Assembly (NCBI RefSeq): GCF_002887735.1
Contig: NZ_PKQP01000003.1
Location: 248,001-312,000 of the forward strand
Length of the DNA: 64,000 nt
Origin: Stenotrophomonas bentonitica
Lineage (GTDB): Bacteria; Pseudomonadota; Gammaproteobacteria; Xanthomonadales; Xanthomonadaceae
Direction: 5' to 3'
The notes under the pieces were generated by a model, which saw nothing but the letters and a program-made list of their open reading frames with translations, was not told the origin of the DNA and made no database searches. How positions within the stretch are numbered: the first letter of the stretch is position 1; each line of letters opens with the position of its first letter. Position numbers and translations under genes: made by a program. Positions 8,966 through 16,828 of this stretch are shown piece after piece.

Positions 8966-10623
8966 GAAGCATTTCCGTGGTTCGCCACCAAGGTTCTCTG
9001 TCTTCCTGACGTCGCCCGCGGTTGGTCGGGGCTGAACACACTTGGTGAGGGCTGCTCCGGCGACCCAAGGTGGTGACATTCGTCGAAGAGGTCTCGGAAC
9101 CGGCTGCCGCCATGCATGATCATCACTAGGGTTCCGCCTTCGGTCCATGCCATGATCTCTCGCATCGCGACGTCCTGAGCGCTGGTATCCAAGTTTGCAA
9201 GGGGCTCATCCAGCACATAAAGATCCGCTGCTTTGCTCAGCACCATGGCCAATGCGAGCTTCTGCTGCTGCCCGGCTGACAGCTGGTCGGGATAGGCCGT
9301 TAGGATTTCCGGACAGTCCAGGCTAAAGGACTGGAGCAGGCGCTGCTCGACGTCAAGCTGTCCAACCCTCAGCGGTGGAAATGCAAGTGGCAGCGTAGCT
9401 GCACTGATCCGGGAAGGAAGCAAAACGCGCCCCTGCGTCGGGTACAGGCATCTTGCCAGAATGTTGGCAAACGTTGTCTTCCCGGATCCGTTGTCGCCCG
9501 TGATAAGAACGCGGCGCCCGGCCTTCCAGGCCACCGATACATCCCGCAGCACGTCGGCCGCGTTGTAGGAGAAGCCAACATCCATGGCGATCACGCCGTC
9601 GCAGACGTCGAAATCAGGCGTCTCGTGACCATGAAGGAATTGGGTGATCCGATGAACGGTTGCGCCATGGCTCTGGAGCTCGGCCCAGTGCTTGAAGATC
9701 GCGATCAATGTCGTCGCGGCCCGCCAGAATGAATTAATGAAGGCAATGAATGAGCCGAACGTCATCTTTCTCTGAAGGACGAACAACGCGCCAACAAAGA
9801 TCGAGCAGACATCCGACAGCACCATGGTCAGGTCACTGGCACCCTGCAGGGTGCGGACGGCCTTGAATCGCGTGTAGCCGGTATCAAGCAACACGCCCAT
9901 ACCGTTATCGAATTCCTTGACCGTCTTGTTCACAAGCCCAAAGCCGCAAACCATCTTGATGCTTCCAACGGCCTTGGTCAGCACACCGAGCACGTCGGCT
10001 TCATTTTCACGCTCGGTCGATGTCAGGTGGCGGATTCTGTTGCCGACAGACAAGCTCACGACTGTCGCCACGGGAATGATGACAACCAGCACGGCAAATG
10101 CTTGCCAGGAGATGAGAATCAATGCGGAGACCAGGGCCAGCAACATGGAGATCTTCGTCGCAAGCACTCGCACCAACGCAAGCATCGGTACCAACCCATC
10201 CTTTACATCCGCTCGTATGCGCGATACGTAGTGCCCGACCCCATTGCGGAGGAAACGACGGTAGTTTTCGGTGTAGAACGCTCCAAGCAGATCCGCACTG
10301 ATTCGCCTCACGATCCTGTTATCCAGGCGTTGCTGCCACAACGAGGTGGCGTAGGCGCCGGCATTCAGGGATATGCCAAGCACCAGATAGCCGAGCACCA
10401 AAATAATCACCCTTTCAACTTCGCCGCTGGACGACGCATGATCAAGAATTGCCTTGATCAGCAAGGGGTGAATCAGGCCTTCGGCAGCGCCGATCAGCAC
10501 ACCTGCAGCAGTCACGCCGATGTATTCACGTCGATCGCCGCCCAACAGCCGAGCGAAGTCTCTCACGCTAGTCTTGGCAGTGGAGGCAGCCTGCACTCCT
10601 TGTCCTCGGGCTGCGAATTTCAT
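8962..10623 (-). CDS. ABC exporter, fused membrane and ATPase domains (probable lanthipeptide transporter, LanT-like)
   Basis: 553 residues. An ABC type-1 six-helix membrane domain (about residues 30-310) is followed by an ATPase with Walker A TGDNGSGKTT, signature LSAGQQQKLALAM, Walker B LYVLDEPLANLD and a switch His (MIMHGG). There is no N-terminal C39 peptidase domain: the membrane part begins within 30-50 residues, so this pump cannot itself cleave the leader. The ATG at 10623 has GAGGAG upstream and lies 16 bp after the synthetase stop; a longer start at 10671 would overlap the synthetase. As gene 3 of the operon it is the likely inner-membrane exporter of the modified peptide. Confidence 0.8.
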   Translation of the reverse strand: MKFAARGQGVQAASTAKTSVRDFARLLGGDRREYIGVTAAGVLIGAAEGLIHPLLIKAILDHASSSGEVERVIILVLGYLVLGISLNAGAYATSLWQQRLDNRIVRRISADLLGAFYTENYRRFLRNGVGHYVSRIRADVKDGLVPMLALVRVLATKISMLLALVSALILISWQAFAVLVVIIPVATVVSLSVGNRIRHLTSTERENEADVLGVLTKAVGSIKMVCGFGLVNKTVKEFDNGMGVLLDTGYTRFKAVRTLQGASDLTMVLSDVCSIFVGALFVLQRKMTFGSFIAFINSFWRAATTLIAIFKHWAELQSHGATVHRITQFLHGHETPDFDVCDGVIAMDVGFSYNAADVLRDVSVAWKAGRRVLITGDNGSGKTTFANILARCLYPTQGRVLLPSRISAATLPLAFPPLRVGQLDVEQRLLQSFSLDCPEILTAYPDQLSAGQQQKLALAMVLSKAADLYVLDEPLANLDTSAQDVAMREIMAWTEGGTLVMIMHGGSRFRDLFDECHHLGSPEQPSPSVFSPDQPRATSGRQRTLVANHGNAS

Positions 10624-10639
10624 TGCGCTCTCCTCGCGA

Positions 10640-13348
10640 TCACGCAGACGCTTGGACAGCGTGCGCACCAATGCGCTTCAGCAGTGGCCCGTCCATGACA
10701 TCCAAGCAGAAGTCATCGCCATCGGGAGCACTGAGCCTCTGGATGGCGCGTATGACCCCGGCCATTCCAGTTGCATAATCACACGATATGCGGAAGAGGT
10801 TCTCTCCAGGCACCGCCGCCATGTCGTCGTCCCCGAAAACATAGAGATCGGTAAGGCCTTGGTAGGCACGCTGGGCCATTTCCAGATACTTCGGATTTCC
10901 GGAGTACACGTGAGCATCAACCAGCGTGTCGATGAGGCCAGCCAAGCCATACATGAGGCCTGCGAAGCCGGCGTACTTTCTGTGCAGATCTAGTACGAGC
11001 TTATCCACCGTCTCCCAAAGTCCGTACCGGATGGCCACCTTGACGATGCCGGCGGTGCCTTGCTCAATGTAATGCTCATAAGTCGTGATCCCTGCTGGAG
11101 CAGCGGCAAATGTCGTCACCCCTGCCTCCAGCTCATGGCCATGAGCGAGGTCGTAGCACAGGGCAGCCTTGCCCAGAGTTCGCCAGCGCTGGTCCCCGGC
11201 GGCCTGTGACAGCCGAAGGAAGAAAAGAGCGATACCGGATTGTCCATAGCCAAAGCCAATTCGGACGACTCCATCGTCTTCCCAATACAGCCCGTCGTTG
11301 CTCCGAAGCGCGGAGGACTCGAGCTGTGCCGCGAGCTCCAGGGCCAGGTCAAGATAGCGATGGTGACCAGAGACCACGTAGGCGGCCAAATCGGCCAAAC
11401 CCAAGCCCGCCATCCCGTAGTACAGCGAAGGATGTGTGATTTTCTGCGCACTCCTGTTGGCTTGGTCCACAAAGCTGAGGCCAGTGGCGGCCTCTCCCAT
11501 TGCCAGGTGCGCCCAACCGATCCCCGCGAGGCCGGTAAGGAAGCCCGGTGCCGCATTCTGGCTGTTCAGGCTCGAGACCTCGGCGAGATGCCGATCCCAT
11601 GCAGCTTGGGGCACCTCCACTCCGGCACGGATGAGCGCGTAGATCACCCCTGATGACCCAAAACCAAGGCTGCTACCGTTGGTCGCCAGCGCGAATGGAT
11701 CGCACGGGAAGAGCGTGTGATTCGGGTCGAGGCGATAATTGACCTGGATGAAGGCGGCCAGCCTCTTCAGCACGCTGTCAGCGGGAAGGCGTTTACCAGC
11801 TCTGGAGGCATAGGGCTGGCGAATGCTCACCGGCTGCAGCAGCCGTTCCTCCGCCTCTTTCAGGCTGACCTTGCCTCGTGCGAGGTCACGGATGACCCCC
11901 ATGACGGGCGTGTCCTCCCAGCCGATATCCCACACAATCTCAGGCAGCACTGTATCGAATAGATCATCTCTGATGTAGGCCATGGCGACGATCGGGAACA
12001 TGGCGTACATCATGATGGCAGCCACGGCATAGTTGTCATCTTCGTAGCTGCTGATCCTTGCCCGGCTCTTAAGCTTGCTCCGGAATCCAGGTGTGTGGAT
12101 GTCCTCTGACTCTCCGAGCTCGGGTCGAAACGCGGCCTCAAGATCGATCAGGCGGACTGCCAGACTGTCCTTGGCAACAAGGATATTGGGAGGAGACAAG
12201 TCACCGATCACCATGCCCGCCCCATGAGCTAGATCAACTGCACGCACGAGGTTGACGAAGATGTCCCTGTACATCGCGTAGAACGCATCACTGTCCGCCA
12301 GCGTCGGGCGTACTTTCATCAATGGAGAGAACTGCAGCATGACCTGACGCATGTCATGGGCATCGACGTACTCTTCGACCATGTAGAGGTTTTCCCAGTC
12401 CCAGAACATATCGAGGACCGCTGGCGCGATACCCAAGGAACTCAGGATGCTCAGGTTCTCCATCTCGCGCTTGAGACGGGTAGTCGCATCCCCGCCGTTC
12501 TCGTAAAGCTCGACATGAGGACGTGCCTCCTTGATGACCACCTGTCGGCCGGTAGCGCGCTCGACCGACAGATAGACACCTCCCGTGTTGGAGAAGCCCA
12601 GCGCGCTTTCGACGAGATATCGTCCCCCATTGAGGGATCGGTCGTCAGTTTCATCCTCATCACTCGGGAACGGATCCTGAGCCCACGGCGGACTCTCGAA
12701 GTATGGGTTCCGGCGGTCAGGCATGTGCTCTCCCGATGGCCCCACTAGCATCGGTATCCGCTTACCCATGATGTCCAGGTGGCTCACCTGGATGATGCCG
12801 CCATAGCGGTAGTACAGGCAGCGGCTGTCCTTGTAGCGTCTGTCGGACAGAATGTAGGAGCCGGTCCGGGCGCCAAGCGCCTGGTAAAGCGCCTCGATCA
12901 CCTGGATGAATTCGCCCTCCGTGTGCGGATAGACGGTGATGAACTTTCCGGACCCTCCCCGGGGCCATCGCTTGGATGTCATCATCCTCATCGTCCGGCA
13001 ATCGTTCGCGAACTTGAACTGGACATCCTGCTCCAGCAACAGCGCCGCAGCGTCAGCCAGCATGGCGCGGCAATTGCCCTCGATCGCCGACAGGTGAATC
13101 TTCCACCCTTGGATGGGAAGAGAGCGCACCTGAGCATCGCCACCAGGCGTCACGTGCGACCAAACATTCTTCCGGCGAATTTCCCAACCACGCCCATGCG
13201 CTGCCAGTAGTGGTCGCACGATTGCGGCGAGCTCATCGCCCGGCGTGTAATGGTCGTAATCCGGCTCATAGAAGCGATCATCGCTATTGATGAAGGTGAT
13301 CTTGTCTACGTGCCGAAGTTCCCGCAGTGTCAGATTTTCAGATGCCAT
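10640..13348 (-). CDS. lanKC: Class III lanthipeptide synthetase LanKC (lyase-kinase-cyclase)
   Basis: 902 residues in three domains. (1) N-terminal phospho-Ser/Thr lyase, about 1-220, with the family hallmarks QGWKIHLSA (80-88) and FKF…NSK-like TSKRWPRGGSGKFITVYP (124-141). (2) Kinase, about 240-510, with glycine loop GFSNTGGVYL, K273, catalytic loop GDLSPPNIL (D383, N388) and metal Asp D402. (3) LanC-like cyclase, about 520-890, with repeated toroid helices such as GFLTGLAGIG, YYGMAGLG, GFAGLMYGLAG and ATGMAGV. The canonical zinc ligand motifs (WCxG, CHG) are missing, which separates class III LanKC from class IV LanL. It phosphorylates and eliminates Ser/Thr, then adds Cys to form lanthionine or labionin. 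The ATG at 13348 has AAGGAG upstream. Confidence 0.9.
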   Translation of the reverse strand: MASENLTLRELRHVDKITFINSDDRFYEPDYDHYTPGDELAAIVRPLLAAHGRGWEIRRKNVWSHVTPGGDAQVRSLPIQGWKIHLSAIEGNCRAMLADAAALLLEQDVQFKFANDCRTMRMMTSKRWPRGGSGKFITVYPHTEGEFIQVIEALYQALGARTGSYILSDRRYKDSRCLYYRYGGIIQVSHLDIMGKRIPMLVGPSGEHMPDRRNPYFESPPWAQDPFPSDEDETDDRSLNGGRYLVESALGFSNTGGVYLSVERATGRQVVIKEARPHVELYENGGDATTRLKREMENLSILSSLGIAPAVLDMFWDWENLYMVEEYVDAHDMRQVMLQFSPLMKVRPTLADSDAFYAMYRDIFVNLVRAVDLAHGAGMVIGDLSPPNILVAKDSLAVRLIDLEAAFRPELGESEDIHTPGFRSKLKSRARISSYEDDNYAVAAIMMYAMFPIVAMAYIRDDLFDTVLPEIVWDIGWEDTPVMGVIRDLARGKVSLKEAEERLLQPVSIRQPYASRAGKRLPADSVLKRLAAFIQVNYRLDPNHTLFPCDPFALATNGSSLGFGSSGVIYALIRAGVEVPQAAWDRHLAEVSSLNSQNAAPGFLTGLAGIGWAHLAMGEAATGLSFVDQANRSAQKITHPSLYYGMAGLGLADLAAYVVSGHHRYLDLALELAAQLESSALRSNDGLYWEDDGVVRIGFGYGQSGIALFFLRLSQAAGDQRWRTLGKAALCYDLAHGHELEAGVTTFAAAPAGITTYEHYIEQGTAGIVKVAIRYGLWETVDKLVLDLHRKYAGFAGLMYGLAGLIDTLVDAHVYSGNPKYLEMAQRAYQGLTDLYVFGDDDMAAVPGENLFRISCDYATGMAGVIRAIQRLSAPDGDDFCLDVMDGPLLKRIGAHAVQASA

Positions 13349-13503
13349 GGCGCGCGCTCCTTGAACGGGCTCGGCGCTTGACCCGTGTATTGAGCCAAGC
13401 GGTGTCCAACACTGTTGCGGGAAGGACATCGGGCAGCGGTCCCCTCTCCGGCTGGATACGCCGGCTAGCGATCCTGAGACGCATGTCGCAGGTAGGACGC
13501 CGG

Positions 13504-13525
13504 GGTGAGAGCTCCTCCTCTCACC
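13504..13525. other. Hairpin in the lanA-lanKC spacer with a GAGGAG loop
   Basis: On the minus strand GGTGAGAG-GAGGAG-CTCTCACC forms a perfect 8-bp stem that exposes a purine-rich, Shine-Dalgarno-like loop about 155 bases before the lanKC start. It could affect message stability or ribosome loading; a function is not shown. Confidence 0.45.
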
Positions 13526-13578
13526 TTGCCCACCGTCAGGCAGGATCTCCAGCTTGGAAGCCGATCACTGAAGGTCTG

Positions 13579-13607
13579 AATCGTGGGTGCGTTCCACACC
13601 CACGATT
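13579..13607 (-). terminator. Intercistronic hairpin between precursor and synthetase genes
   Basis: A perfect 11-bp stem (AATCGTGGGTG with CACCCACGATT) with a 7-base loop lies 25 bp after the precursor stop. No T-run follows on the minus strand. Lanthipeptide operons commonly carry a partial terminator or processing hairpin at exactly this place, which keeps precursor mRNA more abundant than synthetase mRNA. I read it as such a read-through or 3'-end stabilising element. Confidence 0.65.
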
Positions 13608-13631
13608 ATTCACATCAGTCACAGGCGGTGG

Positions 13632-13748
13632 TTAACGATCCACGCTCCCGGCGCCGCAGCAGGTGTGCGTCGAGCTACCCGAGCTGTTTCCCATCGTGCC
13701 GGTATTGGTGTCCAAGGCTAGGCGCTGCAGATTGAGTACGCGATTCAT
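13632..13748 (-). CDS. lanA: Class III lanthipeptide precursor peptide (LanA)
   Basis: A 38-residue peptide directly upstream of lanKC on the same strand. The leader MNRVLNLQRLALD contains the class III recognition box (I/L-x-LQ: here VLNLQ at residues 4-8). The core, from about residue 15, holds the Ser/Thr/Cys cluster SSGSSTHTCC (22-31), followed by GAGSVDR. Ser22-x2-Ser25-x4-Cys30 and Ser23-x2-Ser26-x4-Cys31 both fit the SxxSx(2-5)C pattern for labionin or methyl-free lanthionine rings, in overlapping registers. Start: ATG at 13748 with AAGGAG upstream at good spacing; stop: TAA at 13634-13632. It is too short for routine gene calling. Ring pattern and leader cut site are unknown. Confidence 0.85.
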   Translation of the reverse strand: MNRVLNLQRLALDTNTGTMGNSSGSSTHTCCGAGSVDR

Positions 13749-14135
13749 GAGATATCTCCTTATTATGAAACGAAGAATCCGATCTGACTTGATTGTGTAT
13801 CGAATCAGTCGGTGACACTGCGCACTGGCATTTCAGTTGCGCAGATAGATGGGCATTACGAAACAGCAACAACCGTAATGGACCGTGTAGCGCCGCGGAC
13901 TGCGGATTGCGGATTGCGGATTGCGGTTGATTTTCCTGCCGATAAACGTCCGCGAAGGGGCGAAGGCGTTGACGAATATTCAACGCCTTTCGTAGCCAAG
14001 CGAGTAGCCGGTCTTCTCCGCGTAATGAAGTAGGAAATGCCCTTGTAACGGCGTCCATGTGATCAGATCAACGCATAGCGCGCGCCCCGGTTATCCAGCA
14101 GAATGTCGACGTATCTACGCGAGGCCTCCCGCACC
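13749..14135. promoter_or_regulatory. 387-bp AT-richer region upstream of lanA, with a heptamer repeat
   Basis: No supported gene: the long minus frame running through it ends inside lanA in another frame and has mixed composition. It should hold the lan operon promoter, but I see no -10/-35 pair of consensus quality. At 13901-13926 the heptamer TGCGGAT is repeated three times with a fourth partial copy. The right edge restores normal high GC content near 14040, so this is also the right border of the island. Confidence 0.5.
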
Positions 14136-14807
14136 ATGCGCATCCATCAGATCGATCTCCCTGTGGCCGATGTCGCCGCCACCGTGGCGTACTTCCGCGA
14201 TGAACTTCAGCTGCCGGTCGAGGGCTCGGCCGTGCGCATCGGCTGGAGCACCCTGCAGTTGCAACCCGCAGGATCGAACCCGGTCGGCGGTGTGCACCTG
14301 GCGTTCAACGTGCCCGCCAATCGCTTCGAGGCGGCCACCGACTGGCTCAAAGCACGCGCCACCCTGCAGCGCGATCTGAAAGGCCATGACCACTTCACGT
14401 TCGATGGCCGCTGGGATTCGGAATCGATCTATTTCACCGGGCCGGACGGCCTGATCCTGGAATTGATCGCGCGGCGACGCTTGCCTGCGGGCGAGTGCCA
14501 GGGCGGGTTCCACGGCAGCGAGATGACCTGCATCAGCGAGGTCGGCCTGCCCGCTGAACACGTCGGTGAAGTGCAGGCAAACGCACAGATCGCCTTCGGG
14601 CTGGCGCCGCTGTCACAGCCCACGCCGCACTTCGCACCACTCGGCGATGACGAAGGCCTGTTGATCGTGGTCGATGCCACCCGCCGCTGGTTCCCCGAGC
14701 AGAAGGTGCTGCCGAATGCGCGCGGCATCCGCGTGGTGCTGCATGACGTGGTGCCGGGCGCGGTGGTCGAAGACGCGGCACTGGGCTGGCACCTGCGCTC
14801 GGCCTGA
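14136..14807 (+). CDS. VOC/glyoxalase superfamily protein
   Basis: 223 residues beginning MRIHQIDLPVADVAATVAYF, the beta-alpha-beta opening of the vicinal-oxygen-chelate fold, and continuing with GPDGLILELIAR, which ends the first module with a metal-ligand-type Glu. A second, more diverged half follows (about residues 125-223). The substrate cannot be told: families include glyoxalases, dioxygenases and resistance proteins. I use the ATG at 14136, not 14103, because the domain begins there. It lies just outside the low-GC island and has normal composition. Confidence 0.65.
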   Translation: MRIHQIDLPVADVAATVAYFRDELQLPVEGSAVRIGWSTLQLQPAGSNPVGGVHLAFNVPANRFEAATDWLKARATLQRDLKGHDHFTFDGRWDSESIYFTGPDGLILELIARRRLPAGECQGGFHGSEMTCISEVGLPAEHVGEVQANAQIAFGLAPLSQPTPHFAPLGDDEGLLIVVDATRRWFPEQKVLPNARGIRVVLHDVVPGAVVEDAALGWHLRSA

Positions 14808-14823
14808 GCAGGCCCGGACGAAC

Positions 14824-14847
14824 GAAGCCCCGCCGGAGCGGGGCTTC
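14824..14847. terminator. Hairpin between converging genes
   Basis: GAAGCCCCG-CCGGAG-CGGGGCTTC, a 9-bp GC-rich stem between the VOC gene and the converging Gln-rich gene. It has no strong T-run, but the position fits a bidirectional 3' end. Confidence 0.55.
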
Positions 14848-14871
14848 AGTTCACACAACAGCCGGCTGGGC

Positions 14872-15015
14872 TCACTCTTCCTCGTCCTGCTGGCCGCCCT
14901 GCTGCTGGTTCTGGTTGCGCTGCTGCTGTTCCTGCTGCTGTTGCTGCTGCTGGCCGCGACCACTTTCCTGCTGCTCACCGCGCTGATTCGGGTTCTGCTG
15001 GTTCTGCTGAGCCAT
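14872..15015 (-). CDS. Small glutamine-rich low-complexity protein
   Basis: A 47-residue protein that is almost only Gln, Asn, Gly, Glu and Arg, with a run of seven Gln (residues 22-28) and an acidic tail QQDEEE. It has no hydrophobic core, signal or TM, so it must be disordered and soluble. CGGAGAA stands 8 bases before the ATG at 15015, which supports real translation. The codons are mixed CAG/CAA. It recalls hydrophilic stress-type micro-proteins but I cannot assign it to a family. The opposite strand here gives a Leu-rich frame, which I reject. Confidence 0.6.
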   Translation of the reverse strand: MAQQNQQNPNQRGEQQESGRGQQQQQQQEQQQRNQNQQQGGQQDEEE

Positions 15016-15282
15016 TTCGATTCTCCGGTTGCCGCAAACGGAATGTCGCGGTCCGGGCCATCCTCTGCAGCGCGAGGTTAACGACGTGTGGGGGTTTGTA
15101 GACGAATTCGTCAACGTCTCCACGCCAACCTTTTCAACGAGTGCAGACCCCATGTCGCAGTAGGCGTTGACCCGCATATGAACGGTTCGAATTCCCTTAT
15201 TCCGCTTCCCACAGAATGCCTCGTCGTGCGACTGAACAGGGCATCGCTGAGCCAACGTCTGCAGATGACGCGCAGATGACGA

Positions 15283-16707
15283 TCACGGCATCACCGGCGG
15301 CACGTAGGTCAGCGTCATGCCCAGCAGCCACAGCAGGCCGAGCACCAGCGGGATGTGCACCAGCAGCTGGATGCAGGTGAAGCCGACGATGTCGCGCGCC
15401 TTCAGGCCGAGCACGCCGAGCAGCGGCAGCATCCAGAACGGGTTGATCAGGTTCGGCAGCGCCTCGGCCGCGTTGTAGACCTGTACTGCCCACCCCAGAT
15501 GGGCCTTCAGTTCGTTGGCCGCCTGCATCACGTACGGCGCTTCGATGATCCACTTGCCGCCGCCGGAGGGGACGAAGAAGCCGAGCACGGCCGAGTACAC
15601 GCCCATCACCAGCGCGAAGGTGTCGGTGGTGGCGATATGCACGAACAGGGTGGAGAGCCGATGCGCGAGCGTCTCATCGCCACTGCCGGTGGCGTGGGTA
15701 AGGATCATCGCGATGCCGCCATACAGCGGGAACTGGATCAGCACGCCGGTGGTGCTGGGGACGGACTTGGCCACGGCGTTGAGGAAGCTGCGCGGGCGCC
15801 AGTGCAGCAGCAGACCAAGCGAGATGAACAGGAAGTTGTAGGTGTTGAGGTTGGCGATGGCGGTCACCACCGGCTTGCTGGCGAACTCGCCGAACAGCCA
15901 GCCGAACGCGAGCAGCGAGAGCAGCACGGTGAGCAGCGGGCTGTACTCCAGCCACTCGCCGGGTCGGGTGCGCGGCGGCAGCGGCTCGGCTTCGGCGCGG
16001 GCGGCGCCTTCGAAGTCCTTGGCGGTGCGCGCGGAGGCGGCCCCGGGGGCGGTCAGCCAGGCGATCAGCAGCGAGACCAGGATCAGCGCGGCGGTCAGCG
16101 CGATCGACTGCCACAGGAAGATGGTTTCGGTGAAGGGCAGCACGCCGGTGATCTCGACCAGGCCGGGCGGCATGCTGGCCGGGTTGGCCTGCAGCTGCGC
16201 GGCCGAGGAGCTCAGGCCCATCGCCCAGACCGCGCCCAGGCCGAGATACGCCGAGGCACCGGCGGCGCGGTAGTCCATGTGGAGTGCTTCGCGGCGGGCC
16301 AGTGCGCGGACCAGCAAGCCGCCGAACACCAGCGAGAAGCCCCAGCTGAGCAGCGAGGCGAGCATGCTGATCAGACCGACGTAGACCACCGCGCCACGGC
16401 CGGTCCTGGGGACGCGGGCCAGCAGATCGATGAAACGCGCGACGATCGGCGCGGTAGCGACGGCATAGCCGCCGATGACCACGAAGGCCATCTGCATGGT
16501 GAAGGGGATCAGGCTCCAGAAGCCCTCGCCGAATGCCGTAGCGGTGGCCTGCGGGGTGGCGCCGAAGCCCATCGCGGCGGCGGCGACGATGACCACGCCG
16601 AGCACCGCGAACACGTACGCATCAGGGAACCACTTTTCCGCCCAGGCGGCCGAGCGCAGTGCCGCGCGCGCCATCCAGCCGTCCTGCACCACCGTCGACG
16701 TGTTCAT
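15283..16707 (-). CDS. atoE: Short-chain fatty acid transporter, AtoE family
   Basis: A 474-residue integral membrane protein with about 12 hydrophobic segments. Family features include FWSLIPFTMQMAFVVIGGYAVA and the late FFVPSGGGKWIIEAPYVM segment, which is highly conserved in AtoE proteins. It takes up acetoacetate/butyrate-type acids by proton symport. The ATG at 16707 (MNTSTVV) follows GGAGGG; residue-11 and further upstream starts are possible. No ato catabolic genes are adjacent, so the substrate is inferred from family only. Confidence 0.8.
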   Translation of the reverse strand: MNTSTVVQDGWMARAALRSAAWAEKWFPDAYVFAVLGVVIVAAAAMGFGATPQATATAFGEGFWSLIPFTMQMAFVVIGGYAVATAPIVARFIDLLARVPRTGRGAVVYVGLISMLASLLSWGFSLVFGGLLVRALARREALHMDYRAAGASAYLGLGAVWAMGLSSSAAQLQANPASMPPGLVEITGVLPFTETIFLWQSIALTAALILVSLLIAWLTAPGAASARTAKDFEGAARAEAEPLPPRTRPGEWLEYSPLLTVLLSLLAFGWLFGEFASKPVVTAIANLNTYNFLFISLGLLLHWRPRSFLNAVAKSVPSTTGVLIQFPLYGGIAMILTHATGSGDETLAHRLSTLFVHIATTDTFALVMGVYSAVLGFFVPSGGGKWIIEAPYVMQAANELKAHLGWAVQVYNAAEALPNLINPFWMLPLLGVLGLKARDIVGFTCIQLLVHIPLVLGLLWLLGMTLTYVPPVMP

Positions 16708-16803
16708 TGCCCCGCCCTCCCCGATCATTCGATGGGAGGGATTCTGGGCGCTGGCCACGGCGCTGTCAGTCGCCTAATGGTCGTAGTGCGCGTTACCGGT
16801 AGC

Positions 16804-16822
16804 ACCCGACCGTTGGTCGGGT
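16804..16822. repeat. SMAG-like palindrome
   Basis: ACCCGACC-GTT-GGTCGGGT, an 8-bp stem with the same CCGACCGTTGGTCGG core as the other elements, placed between ubiA and atoE right after the ubiA stop. Confidence 0.65.
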
Positions 16823-16828
16823 CGCCCC

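Noticed and set aside
10640..13348. Class IV (LanL) assignment of the synthetase
   Set aside because: The cyclase part lacks the zinc-binding WCxG and CHG motifs required for LanL; the lyase-kinase features fit class III.
13675..14058. 127-codon minus frame overlapping lanA in another frame
   Set aside because: No ribosome site, mixed composition; the shorter lanA frame has a leader motif, good ribosome site and matches the neighbouring synthetase.
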